Origin: Bradyrhizobium sp. LMTR 3
GTDB lineage: Bacteria > Pseudomonadota > Alphaproteobacteria > Rhizobiales > Xanthobacteraceae
DNA length: 64,000 nt
Direction: 5' to 3'
Assembly: GCF_001693485.1 (NCBI RefSeq)
Contig: NZ_MAXC01000049.1
Location: 372,001 to 436,000, forward strand
Below, in pieces: positions 16,577-24,907 of the stretch. The notes beneath the pieces were generated by a model. It searched no databases and was not told the origin of the DNA. It saw only the letters and a program-made list of their open reading frames with translations. Each line of letters begins with the position of its first letter. The stretch's first letter is position 1. The position numbers and the translations under genes are program-made.

Positions 16577-18136
16577 ATGGATCAAGAACTTGCTGCAAGC
16601 AGCAATGCCACGCTGTCGGCGCATCCGATCAGGTCGGGGGCTGAATATATCGAGAGCTTGAGAGGCCGGAATCTGAAGGTCTACCTGATGGGCGAGTTGG
16701 TCGCCGAGCCGGTCGACCATCCGGTCATCAGACCTTCAATCAACGCGGTCGCAGAGACATACGATCTCGCGAACAGCAACCCTGAGCTTGCTTCCGCGAT
16801 GTCGCCCCTGACCGGCGAGCGCATCAATCGTTTCCTCCATATCGCGACGAGCCCCGCCGATCTCGTCATGCAGAACAAGATGCAGCGCCGCCTCGGACAG
16901 CTCACGGGAACTTGCTTCCAGCGCTGCGTCGGCATGGATGCGCTGAATGCGCTCCATTCCGTGACTTTCGATCTGGATCGGACGAACGGTACCGACTACC
17001 ACGACCGGTTCAAGGACTTCCTCGCCCGGATCCAGCGCGCGAACCTGATGATCGGCGGCGCGATGACCGACGTGAAGGGCGATCGCGGCAAGTCTCCTTC
17101 CCAGCAGGCGGACCCTGACTTCTTCGTGCGCGTCACGCGCCGCACCCAGCACGGGGTCTACATCACCGGCGCGAAGGCTCACCAGACTGGCTGCCTGAAT
17201 TCGCACTGGCTCATCGTGATGCCGACTATGAGGCTGGAGGCCGCCGACAAGGACTACGCCATCGTCGGCGTCCTGCCGGTCGATGCCAAGGGCATTACCT
17301 ACATCTACGGCCGACAATCGTGCGACACCAGGAGCGCTGAAGGCGGTGAGATCGATGCGGGCAACGCACGGTTCGCAGGCCAGGAAGCGATGATCGTATT
17401 TGAAAACGTATTCATTCCCAGCGAACACGTCTTCATGGACGGCGAGGTGGAATTTGCATCCACTTTGGTCGAGCGTTTCACGTGCTACCACCGTCGCAGC
17501 TACGTGTGTAAAACAGGCGTCGGCGACGTCCTGATCGGCGCCGCGGCGACCGTTGCCGATTACAACGGTGTCGAGCGTGCCTCCCATGTGCGGGACAAGC
17601 TCGTCGAAATGACCCACCTCAACGAAACAATCTACGGGACAGGCATTGCCGCGAGCCACCAAGGCATGGAGATGAAATCGGGCACCTACTTGCCCGACGA
17701 GATGCTCGCCAATGTGTGCAAGCACCATGTCACGCGATTGCCGTATGAGATCGGACGGCTGGCCCAGGACCTTGCCGGCGGCCTGATGGTGACGTTGCCG
17801 TCGGAGCGCGAACTGCGGCACGAGACGATCGGACCAATGATCGAAAAATACCTGAAAGGGCGAGCAGAAATCCCCACGGAGCACAGGATCCGCATTCTGC
17901 GCCTCGTCGAGAACATGACGCTCGGACGCAACGCTGTCGGATATCTGACCGAGTCCATGCACGGAGCGGGGTCGCCGCAAGCGCAGCGGATCCAGATCGC
18001 CCGCTCGATGCAGATCGAGTTCAAGAAGGAATTGGCCAAGACGCTCGCCGGCATCGATTCTGCCTCGCGCGAGGAGATCGCGGGCGACCTTGCGTCCTAT
18101 ATGGCGCGGGTGTTCGCACCAGTCCGAAACCACTAG
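16577..18136 (+). CDS. 4-hydroxybutyryl-CoA dehydratase-like enzyme (HpaB/AbfD family)
   Basis: 519-residue flavoprotein of the 4-hydroxyphenylacetate 3-hydroxylase superfamily. Two sub-branches exist: FADH2 monooxygenases and the [4Fe-4S] radical dehydratase AbfD. This protein has the AbfD cluster ligands: Cys113 and Cys117 (TCFQRCVG), then His305 and Cys311 (YHRRSYVCKTGVGD), and the dehydratase segment GAKAHQTGCLNSHWLIVMPT. The His-Cys spacing is 6, one shorter than I recall for clostridial AbfD. It would dehydrate a 4-hydroxyacyl-CoA to a 2- or 3-enoyl-CoA. No flavin reductase gene is nearby, consistent with that reading. Generic annotation would call it a 4-hydroxyphenylacetate hydroxylase. 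Confidence 0.75.
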   Translation: MDQELAASSNATLSAHPIRSGAEYIESLRGRNLKVYLMGELVAEPVDHPVIRPSINAVAETYDLANSNPELASAMSPLTGERINRFLHIATSPADLVMQNKMQRRLGQLTGTCFQRCVGMDALNALHSVTFDLDRTNGTDYHDRFKDFLARIQRANLMIGGAMTDVKGDRGKSPSQQADPDFFVRVTRRTQHGVYITGAKAHQTGCLNSHWLIVMPTMRLEAADKDYAIVGVLPVDAKGITYIYGRQSCDTRSAEGGEIDAGNARFAGQEAMIVFENVFIPSEHVFMDGEVEFASTLVERFTCYHRRSYVCKTGVGDVLIGAAATVADYNGVERASHVRDKLVEMTHLNETIYGTGIAASHQGMEMKSGTYLPDEMLANVCKHHVTRLPYEIGRLAQDLAGGLMVTLPSERELRHETIGPMIEKYLKGRAEIPTEHRIRILRLVENMTLGRNAVGYLTESMHGAGSPQAQRIQIARSMQIEFKKELAKTLAGIDSASREEIAGDLASYMARVFAPVRNH

Positions 18137-18226
18137 GACGGACCCGCGCACCGATGCGACCGCGAGTTCGAGATCAGCAGCTGCGTTCGAATCGCGGCAC
18201 ACCCCAACTACCTTACGGAGACACCT

Positions 18227-18667
18227 ATGGCGATGACGATGACCGGCGAAATCCAACTCGCTGCACCCCGCGAGGCGGTGTGGGCCAAGTTAAATGATCC
18301 GGCCGTGCTCAAGGCCTGCATTCCTGGTTGCGAGGAACTCGAGAAGACCGATGACCAAGGTTTTCGTGCGATCGCCAAGATGAAGGTCGGCCCGGTGTCG
18401 GCACGGTTCAAAGGCAAAGTCACGCTGAGCGACCTCGATCCCCCCAACGGCTACAAGATCTCGGGGGAAGGCGAGGGCGGCGTCGCGGGCTTCGCGAAGG
18501 GCGGGGCAAAAGTCGACCTGGCCGAAAAGGAAGGCGGTACGCTGCTGAGCTATCAGGTCGAGGCGCAAATCGGCGGCAAACTGGCGCAGCTCGGCCAGCG
18601 GCTGATCAACGGCACGGCCAAGAAATTGGCCGACGAGTTCTTCGCCAGCTTCGCGAAAGTCCTTTAG
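18227..18667 (+). CDS. CoxG-type SRPBCC protein
   Basis: 146 residues of the carbon monoxide dehydrogenase subunit G family: MTGEIQLAAPREAVWAKLND, LKACIPGCEELEK, KVGPVSARFKGKV, GGKLAQLGQRLINGTAKKLADEFF. CoxG proteins have a START-like pocket, and some recruit the partner hydroxylase to the membrane through a C-terminal tail; this short form ends at the helix without that tail. It lies 90 bases after the dehydratase-like gene and is the logical accessory of the molybdenum hydroxylase encoded at 7.2-11.7 kb, tying the two operons together. Confidence 0.9.
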   Translation: MAMTMTGEIQLAAPREAVWAKLNDPAVLKACIPGCEELEKTDDQGFRAIAKMKVGPVSARFKGKVTLSDLDPPNGYKISGEGEGGVAGFAKGGAKVDLAEKEGGTLLSYQVEAQIGGKLAQLGQRLINGTAKKLADEFFASFAKVL

Positions 18668-19287
18668 GCCGGTGGACGGACGTCCGATCTGCATTTGCGA
18701 GCAAACGTCAACCTCGGGATCGCCGCCCGCAGGTTTCCTTGCTCTATCGCCGCCAAAACTACGATGGCACGTGTTCGATCCTAGGCGTAGCCAGCGAGCC
18801 ACGTTACTTTGCAACGGGATTGGTAAAGAGGTCGGAACTAGCGCGGTACTGCATGAGCTCATTCGGTACTGCAGTGCTGTACCGAGAAGGCGCGGCGTCA
18901 TTGAGGGACGAACTGCGATCGACTTAAGAACTTGAAATGAAAGGAAAATGCCCCAATAGTCAGCTTTGAATTTCTGTCGGCCCAAAAATCAGCTATTCCG
19001 GTTGAGATGATAAAGCGAAATAACATCAATATGTTATCGCACCTATTTTGCATTGCACCCATGATGGATTGGAGCGAGAGTTCAGGTTTTTCAATTCGTT
19101 AGTAGGCGGCGTGTGCACGACGTGTGCACCGAGAGATCCAGGAAAATCCATCGAGGGCAAATCTGAGCAGTCGCTTCAAGGCGTGACGTGGACGTCGGGG
19201 CGCGACACGATCGAATTGACAAGAGCGGAATAGCCACCTGCGACCAAGAAGCTGATCTCGTTTGTCGGCGATTGCCGTGCGCAACGC
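18668..19287. other. gene-poor junction between catabolic and accessory regions
   Basis: About 620 bases without a supported gene. A direct repeat of CGGTACTGCA at 18844-18853 and 18864-18873 is followed by an inverted GTACCG at 18879-18884, so the second copy can fold as a hairpin. The base composition drops (A/T-rich around 18935-19045). The first copy of the GTGTGCAC dispersed repeat is at 19058-19160. The short open frame through the repeat is not convincing as a gene. Confidence 0.5.
19058..19160 (+). repeat. dispersed GTGTGCAC-core repeat, copy 1
   Basis: About 100 bp shared with 47956-48058, and with its right half at 24345-24410. The shared parts are CCCATGATGGATTGGA, CGAGAGTT, a TTTTCAAT stretch and the core GTGTGCAC, 3 bases, GTGTGCACCG, then GAGATCCA. 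All three copies have the same orientation. In frame the repeat reads HDGLERE..VCTTCAP; whether it was once coding is unknown. Confidence 0.75.
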
Positions 19288-19863
19288 TCAAGAGACATCC
19301 TGGTCCAGGGAGCGGCTCGCCTGCCGGACTTCATGCAGGAACGCCTTGGCCAGGCGCGATAGCGGCTCCGCCTCAGACCACAGCATATAGGCCACGGCCA
19401 CTGTCTTGGGCGTGAAAGGCCGAATGCCTTGGCCGCCGCTTTGGCGCGGTGAAAACGGATCGACGACTGCCGCGCCTACGCCGGCGGCCGCAAGCACGCA
19501 GGCCGTATTGCAGTATCGCACCTCGACGATCGGCTGGAACGGCGCGCCGGCCTGCGCAAAGCTCTCGCGCACGGCTTCGCCCAACCGCGTGCCGCGCTCC
19601 AGCCCGATGAAGGGCAGTCCGATGAGGTCGGGCGCGGAAACGACCGGCCGTTCGGCCAGCGGGTGGTTCGGCGGCAGGACGCAGATCATTTCGCCGGTAT
19701 GTACCACCTCATGCGCAATGCCCGGATGATGCGTCACCCGGAGTGCGAATCCGAGCTCGGCGACCCTGCTCGAAACGCCGTCGATGATTCCTTCGTCGCA
19801 CATCGAAGATTCGAAGAAAAGGTCCTTGCGCATTGCCATCAAGAGCGATGGCGCGCCCGACAC
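19288..19863 (-). pseudogene. LysR-family regulator, effector-domain fragment
   Basis: 191 codons that match only the C-terminal LysR substrate-binding domain: GIIDGVSSRVAELGFAL, MICVLPPNHPLAERPVVSAPDLIGLPFIGLERGT and VEVRYCNTACVLAAAGVGAAVVDPF are standard motifs. The N-terminal helix-turn-helix (about 90 residues) and the start of the effector domain are missing; upstream sequence becomes a tRNA-like fragment and noncoding DNA. The gene has evidently been cut by a rearrangement at about 19.86 kb. Confidence 0.8.
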
Positions 19864-19902
19864 GATCCGAACGTGCGGCCTTCGCCTTCGGACGGCAAAC
19901 GC
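19849..19902 (-). other. tRNA-Arg(CCG)-like 3' fragment, possible attachment-site scar
   Basis: Read on the minus strand, the segment ends in GGGCGCGCCA and carries a T-arm-like GTTCGGATC and an anticodon-loop-like GTCCGAAGGC. This closely resembles the 3' half of rhizobial tRNA-Arg(CCG). The 5' half is missing, so it is not a functional tRNA. It lies exactly at the breakpoint of the LysR fragment. Related sequence recurs at 30250-30275. Confidence 0.45.
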
Positions 19903-20039
19903 CTACGCCACCAATCGCGGAACACCGCATTACAGGCTTTTGTCGGAGGCGCAGAATCGCCCACAGTGCTTGGGCGCCAAGGCGCCAGTTGGCGCGTGTG
20001 ACGGTGAGTTTGCCGCAATGCACGATCCAAGCTGTCGCC

Positions 20040-20624
20040 TTACCTGCCGCGGTACATCCGCCAACTGAGGATGATGGCGTAGGTAAGATACGCACATCCG
20101 AACACGCATCCGAGCAACAGATAGGCTTCTATCGGGGGATAGATCCACGGCACTCCCGTCTTCAGATCGCCTATGCAGTACACCCCGGGCGTACCGTGCA
20201 CGTAGGTGAAGTCGGTGAGCTGTCGCCACCAATTCCAACCGTCACATCCCGGCGCGTCGGGGACGAGCTTCAAAACGAACTGCAGAGCCAAAAATGCGGC
20301 GCAGCCGGTAGGGACCAGCATGAGGATGTACAGCCAAATGCTCGCCCTGAAGCCGCGTCGTGATTTGCTCACTTCCTCCAGAACGGCCTCCCGAGCGACA
20401 ACAAGGCTGTCGGCTTCCAGCTTTAGGGATGCCACAAGAAGAAGTGCCAACACCGGCCCGAATGCCGCGATCACAGCGGGGTTAATGTCCACGGATACGC
20501 CGATGATCGAGGCCTTTGCGACGCTTTCACCAGTTCGCGTGAAGGCACAAAGCAGCAGCAAGAGAAGGCTCCGGTTGCCGAAGGATCGGATAAAGCTACT
20601 CTCTGCCGTAAGATAGGAAAGCAC
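20040..20624 (-). CDS. hypothetical integral membrane protein
   Basis: 194 residues, GTG start with AGGGAG 8 bases upstream. About four hydrophobic segments are visible: around 17-27 (SLLLLLLCAF), 49-67 (VIAAFGPVLALLLVASL), 97-121 (YILMLVPTGCAAFLALQFVL) and 165-185 (AYLLLGCVFGCAYLTYAIIL). Two pairs of cysteines lie in the loop between the last two. No family was recognised. It diverges from the 700-residue secreted protein gene with about 180 bases between them, which must hold both promoters. Confidence 0.6.
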   Translation of the reverse strand: MLSYLTAESSFIRSFGNRSLLLLLLCAFTRTGESVAKASIIGVSVDINPAVIAAFGPVLALLLVASLKLEADSLVVAREAVLEEVSKSRRGFRASIWLYILMLVPTGCAAFLALQFVLKLVPDAPGCDGWNWWRQLTDFTYVHGTPGVYCIGDLKTGVPWIYPPIEAYLLLGCVFGCAYLTYAIILSWRMYRGR

Positions 20625-20807
20625 GTCGGACTCCCTGATGCGAGATGCTGTTTATAACATCCAGAAGAAAGTCCTTGCGGGGTTTTCCCCAGGCGAAATT
20701 CCCTCGAACTGTGAACTGTCTCACAAACAATCATCGTCTGCGCCTGCTATCATAGGCGGGTTGCTCCGAACGGCAACCGAGCCGTCCGAAGCGAAGGGCG
20801 CACGAGC

Positions 20808-22910
20808 ATGAAGCATCGAATTCTCGTGGTCGGGCTCGCAGCTGCGGTCATTGGCGCCGCCGGCTTAATGACCCGGTCCGAGCAAGGCGCTTCGGCCGGC
20901 GTTGTCCGGATCGCCGAGCATGAGCGAATGCTTTCCTACTGGCGGTCACTCGACCTGACGTCTCAGACGCTCTCGGCCGGACCTGTGCCGGCGGCTTGGA
21001 ATGCAGGTCTGTTTCTTGATGTTCAGACGCTCAACTCCGTGCTCGATCAGGTCAACGGGCTGACCGCAAGATATGGTGGCCAAGGGGTTCTGGCCAACGT
21101 CACGGTGACGGTGACTAGCGTTCGTCTCAAGCCCAGAAACGGCGCGCTGGGCGCGGAACTCGATCTCGTGGCCGCCCATTCAGGCTTCTCACTACCACTC
21201 AAGGCGACCGCTAACGTTACGTATCAGGGGGTCGCAAAGTCGGCACCCAATGCGTCACCGGTCCTGTCGTTGCGCATAGAGCCAATCGAGTTCTCATCGA
21301 GCGCGCGCTCCGACAATGCAGAGCGGAGCTTCCTGACAACGCTGCTACCAGATCTTCTCGTGTTGTTTGCGGATCCGCATTCGCTGGAGATCCGTCTACG
21401 GTTGCCTGACCAGCTCAGTGTTCCCTTGGGCTTCGAAAAGCAACAAACGGTTCCGGTGAACGGAGGTGAGGGCAGTGTGTCGTACACCGCAAGCATGGAA
21501 CGAGGGACGGTCGAGGAACGTCTGGCGTATCCAGGCCTCGTATTTACGAAGGATGGCATTTGGCTCTTGGCGAGGATGGACGAAAAGCAACTGCTGGAGC
21601 CCGAACCCAAGCAAGCGACGGCCGTTCCGACAGACCTACCGAAGGCCATCGCCGAACTTGAGACTTCCGTGTCGACAAAACTCCAGCGAGTGTCGCTTCC
21701 GAGCGGTGGCGCTGAGCTCTACATCGGGAAGTCCAGTTTTTTATCGTTGGCAGAAAAGCTCCGGAATCTTGAGCCGTCGAAACGTCGCGTCACGTTTGTG
21801 ACTACGGGCCAGAACGGCCATCTGGCCGGGCGCCGCCAGAGCCTTGGCGTGCTAGGTAATATCGGAGTGCAGGCGGGTCTGCTCGACAACAACAGCGGTT
21901 CCGGCTCTGTGGACTTCAACTTTGGCCAGGCATCCTGGGACGACAACGGCTTAAAGCTCCCGCTTACTGCGGCCATGAGCGCTGAAGCAAAAGTGCAGCT
22001 GAATATAGACGTGATTGCCAGCGGGGTGGTGCGTACGTCGGTCGGGTTGGTCGGTCAGGGAAATGGTTCGTTGACGGCGGGAGCAAAGCCCGTCCTTTTG
22101 GGCACTGGCGAGCAGAGTATCGCTGCCGTCCAGTTTACCGACAGCTGTTCGACTGTGCGGGCAGATATACGTACAGATGGCGTCCTGAAGACCGATTTTG
22201 GCTGGACAAAAGTGCCATCCGTTGGTGGCCGCATCTCTTCGCCGGTCGGGCCACTTCCGCCCGTCCTCGTACTTGATCGGCGACCATTTTTTGTGCGGAC
22301 GCCAACACGAACCATTGGAAACTGGTCGATCTCACCGCGTTACCCGGCGTTCGTCATGAACATGAGACCGAGCCGGTTCGGTAGCAACCCCGAAGGTCTC
22401 GAACTTGCCGTCAGCCTCGAGACGACACCTGTCGTGCTTCAAGGAGATGGTTCGGATCAGGACCAACGGCTTTCTGCCGCCGAGCGAAGCACGCGTGAGC
22501 AGGCCGACAAAATATCGGCTGCAAGCTCGAAGACCCTGAAAGGTGTCGTCGCAGCTGGAACTTGCCCGGGATCTTCGGAATTCGCGCTCCTTTTGGGCGA
22601 TCTCGAGTTCGGCGAGAGTAACGACCTCGTGCGCCTGCTTGTAGTGCTTGGAAAGCTACCCGAGGCTGCTTTGGACGCGGCAAAGCGTTTGCCCGGTGAG
22701 GTGTCGCCTGAGAAGATCAAGGGATGGATCGACAACCCGGGAGACTCATTCAAGCGGGGAGAGGCGGGGCGTCAACTTGACCGCTTGCAGCACGAGACAT
22801 CGCCGGAAAAAGTACAGGGATGGGTAGAAAAGCCGGTCGAGTCCTTCGAGCGGAGTACCCCCGGACAGATCGTCAAGGATCCCATCGGAGCCTTTAAGAA
22901 GCTTTTCTAA
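20808..22910 (+). CDS. large secreted protein of unknown function
   Basis: 700 residues with a signal peptide or anchor (ILVVGLAAAVIGAAGL, 5-20) and a mostly beta-rich body; no enzymatic motif recognised. Near the C-terminus there is an internal duplication, SPEKIKGWIDNPGDSFKR followed about 35 residues later by SPEKVQGWVEKPVESFER, then DPIGAFKKLF. It looks complete, and codon use is similar to its surroundings. A porin-like or inner-membrane-facing periplasmic scaffold is possible, but I cannot support either. Confidence 0.6.
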   Translation: MKHRILVVGLAAAVIGAAGLMTRSEQGASAGVVRIAEHERMLSYWRSLDLTSQTLSAGPVPAAWNAGLFLDVQTLNSVLDQVNGLTARYGGQGVLANVTVTVTSVRLKPRNGALGAELDLVAAHSGFSLPLKATANVTYQGVAKSAPNASPVLSLRIEPIEFSSSARSDNAERSFLTTLLPDLLVLFADPHSLEIRLRLPDQLSVPLGFEKQQTVPVNGGEGSVSYTASMERGTVEERLAYPGLVFTKDGIWLLARMDEKQLLEPEPKQATAVPTDLPKAIAELETSVSTKLQRVSLPSGGAELYIGKSSFLSLAEKLRNLEPSKRRVTFVTTGQNGHLAGRRQSLGVLGNIGVQAGLLDNNSGSGSVDFNFGQASWDDNGLKLPLTAAMSAEAKVQLNIDVIASGVVRTSVGLVGQGNGSLTAGAKPVLLGTGEQSIAAVQFTDSCSTVRADIRTDGVLKTDFGWTKVPSVGGRISSPVGPLPPVLVLDRRPFFVRTPTRTIGNWSISPRYPAFVMNMRPSRFGSNPEGLELAVSLETTPVVLQGDGSDQDQRLSAAERSTREQADKISAASSKTLKGVVAAGTCPGSSEFALLLGDLEFGESNDLVRLLVVLGKLPEAALDAAKRLPGEVSPEKIKGWIDNPGDSFKRGEAGRQLDRLQHETSPEKVQGWVEKPVESFERSTPGQIVKDPIGAFKKLF

Positions 22911-23310
22911 GGGCGATGATCCGCAGTATTTCGGCCATGAATGTCTGGATCGAGGAGGGCGCGCCTCTCGATGATGGGGATGGGGATGCTGAATTGAGCG
23001 AAGCCAGCACCATCCCTTCGCGTAGGCCGGTAGCCAAATCATTAGGCCGATGAGCAGGGCCCTCGAACCGTGAGATTGCCCTTGGACCAATCAAGCAATC
23101 GAGTGCTACCCCGCAACCATATGCTGTGCGAAACAGCATGATGGCCCTCCCCTGGCAGCGACTGCCGACCGAAAACGAATCGCCGGGACCAAGGCGCGCT
23201 GGCGCGACGGCAATTTGCCTTCGCTAGTCGCCCGGTGGCGTTGTTGTCGATCATGGGCCATCGCTCGCCAAGTCCAAAACCGTGGCGTGTCCGTTCCGTA
23301 TGCGCTGTTA
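22911..23310. other. noncoding stretch upstream of IS630
   Basis: 400 bases with no supported gene on either strand. Short frames exist on the minus strand but overlap each other and lack start signals. It may contain decayed sequence from an earlier gene; I could not identify it. Confidence 0.4.
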
Positions 23311-24346
23311 GAGCATGACGTTTTTATACGGAAACATAGCCTGAGTTTTTGAAGTAGTTGGCGCACTCTTGCTCGGAGAAGAGATCGAGGAGCTCGCCGA
23401 CCTTGCGCCATGTTGCCTCAACGTCGCGTGGCTCTGCGGCTCGCATCAGGTGTTTGAGTTTGGCGAAACCTGCTCGATCGGATTGAGGTCGGGACTGTAG
23501 GGCGGCAGGAAGAACAGACGCGCTCCGGTGGCATGGATAGCGTTGCGGGCAGCCTTGCCCTTGTGACTGCCGAGGTTGTCGAGGATCACGACGTCGCCCT
23601 TTGCCAGGGTTGGCGCGAGCACCTTCTCGGCATAGAGCGTGTCTCCGTTCATGGGTCCATCGATGACCCATGGCGCGCTGATCCGGTCATAGCGCAGCGC
23701 GGCAATGAAGGTCGTGGTCTTCCAATGGCCGAAGGGCGCCGAGGCCTCGAGGCGCTGACCGCAAGGGCCCCAACCGCGCAGCGGCGCCATGTTGGTTTTG
23801 ACCCAGGTCTCGTCGATAAAGACCAGGCGGGACGCGTCGATCCTGCCCTGATGGGCCTTCCAGCGCTGCCGTTTACGGGCGACGTCGGGACGGTCCTGCT
23901 CGGCCGGCCGAAGTGTTTTTTTGAAGCTCAGCCCCTCGGAGTGAACAAAGGTCCACACCGCTCGCACGTCTGTCTTGATCCCGCGTGCGGCCAGCTCCTG
24001 CGTCAGCTTGCGCAAGGTGAATGGACCCGAGCGAATGCGCTTGCGCAGCCAGTCGGCATTGGCGCCGGACAGAATCTGCTTTTTGTGATTACCGATCTTG
24101 CGGGGCGACACGCCTCCGGTCTCACGCCTGAGGTTCTTCCACTTCGTCACACACGAGGGGCTGATCTGAAGCGCCTCTGCGATCGAACGAACCGTTTCGC
24201 CCGCATCCGCCCGCGCCAGAGCGCGCTCGCGAATGTCTTCCGAAAAAGGTCGCGTCATCCATGCTGGCCTCCGTTCCCCAGCATGGAGCTTGAATCAGAA
24301 TTCGCTCCCGCTGGGAATCCCGATCCCAGAAAAAGAGAACACGCTT
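23311..24346 (-). mobile_element. IS630-family insertion sequence, decayed
   Basis: About 1036 bp bounded by TA dinucleotides (23309-23310 and 24347-24348), as expected for IS630 target duplication. The ends are imperfect inverted repeats: GAGCATGACGTTTTT at the left, and AAGCGTGTTCTCTTTTT when the right end is read from the outside. The single transposase gene is frameshifted. The right boundary cuts into copy 2 of the dispersed repeat, and the left flank does not contain the missing half of that repeat, so a deletion or recombination followed insertion. Confidence 0.75.
23324..24258 (-). pseudogene. IS630-family transposase, one frameshift
   Basis: DDE transposase with helix-turn-helix start (SIAEALQISPSCVTKWKN). 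The three acidic residues are present as FIDETWV, VVILDNLGSHKG and LNPIEQV. Immediately after NPIEQ the frame shifts: the first frame ends in a few aberrant residues, while another frame continues with FAKLKHLMRAAEPR and runs to the family C-terminus NYFKNSGY. The pattern fits loss of one T in a GTTTTCGCC run near 23467. A programmed frameshift is less likely at this position. Confidence 0.8.
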
Positions 24347-24410
24347 TAGAGGGCTGCGTGTGCACGACGTGTGCACCGAGAGATCAAACAAAATCTTGCG
24401 AAGGCCAATG
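24345..24410 (+). repeat. dispersed GTGTGCAC-core repeat, copy 2, truncated
   Basis: Right half only: from the TTAG that borders IS630, through GTGTGCACGACGTGTGCACC, to GCGAAGGCCAA. The left half found in copies 1 and 3 is missing, and the break coincides with the TA at the IS630 boundary. Confidence 0.7.
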
Positions 24411-24429
24411 TGAGCCGATCCTCTGGGGC

Positions 24430-24760
24430 AGGGCAGGTGAGTGGACGACAAAGGCTCTCTTCGCCACCGGGCAGTCGAGCTTGGGGAAGACATAGTCGGC
24501 AATGCCGAAGAGTGCCGTGAGGGGCACGTTGAACGTGGAATCTCGCACGGACTAGACGCCGATGCAGCAGAAGAGGAAGATCGCCGGATAGGGCATCCGG
24601 TAGGGGATGCGGAGCAGCCTCACCTAGATGCCGATGAGCGGCAGGTTGAGGATGACGAGCATCAGATTGCCGATCCACATCGAGGCGATCAGGCTCCAGA
24701 AGAGATCGGGATTGCCGGTAATTACGTGGGGCCCGGGCTGAATATTGTGGGGCGCATCTG
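24430..24760 (-). pseudogene. tripartite tricarboxylate transporter permease (TctA) fragment
   Basis: Minus-strand translation gives PGPHVITGNPDLFWSLIAS, MWIGNLMLVILNLPLIGI, stop, VRLLRIPYRMPYPAIFLFCC, stop, and SVRDSTFNVPLTALFG. These are unmistakable TctA membrane-segment motifs interrupted by two in-frame stops. About 110 of the usual about 500 residues remain. The fragment abuts the dispersed repeat on one side and the upstream region of the three-domain hydrolase gene on the other. Confidence 0.8.
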
Positions 24761-24907
24761 CTCCGCACTGCTCCCTGCGACCGAAATACCTCTTTACAGA
24801 GCATTCTGCAAATGAACATCTTTGGCGTGCATAAGAGCACGTACCAGAGAATATTCGCCAAGGCGGGTTTGCAAGAAGGCCAACTGTTCAAAGAATAGGG
24901 GAGCCCA

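Noticed and set aside
16577..18136. 4-hydroxyphenylacetate 3-monooxygenase
   Set aside because: Generic family name, but the conserved cluster cysteines and histidine and the GAKAHQTG segment fit the 4-hydroxybutyryl-CoA dehydratase branch; no flavin reductase partner is seen.
19849..19902. Functional tRNA-Arg gene
   Set aside because: Only the 3' half is recognisable; D-arm and 5' acceptor strand are missing.
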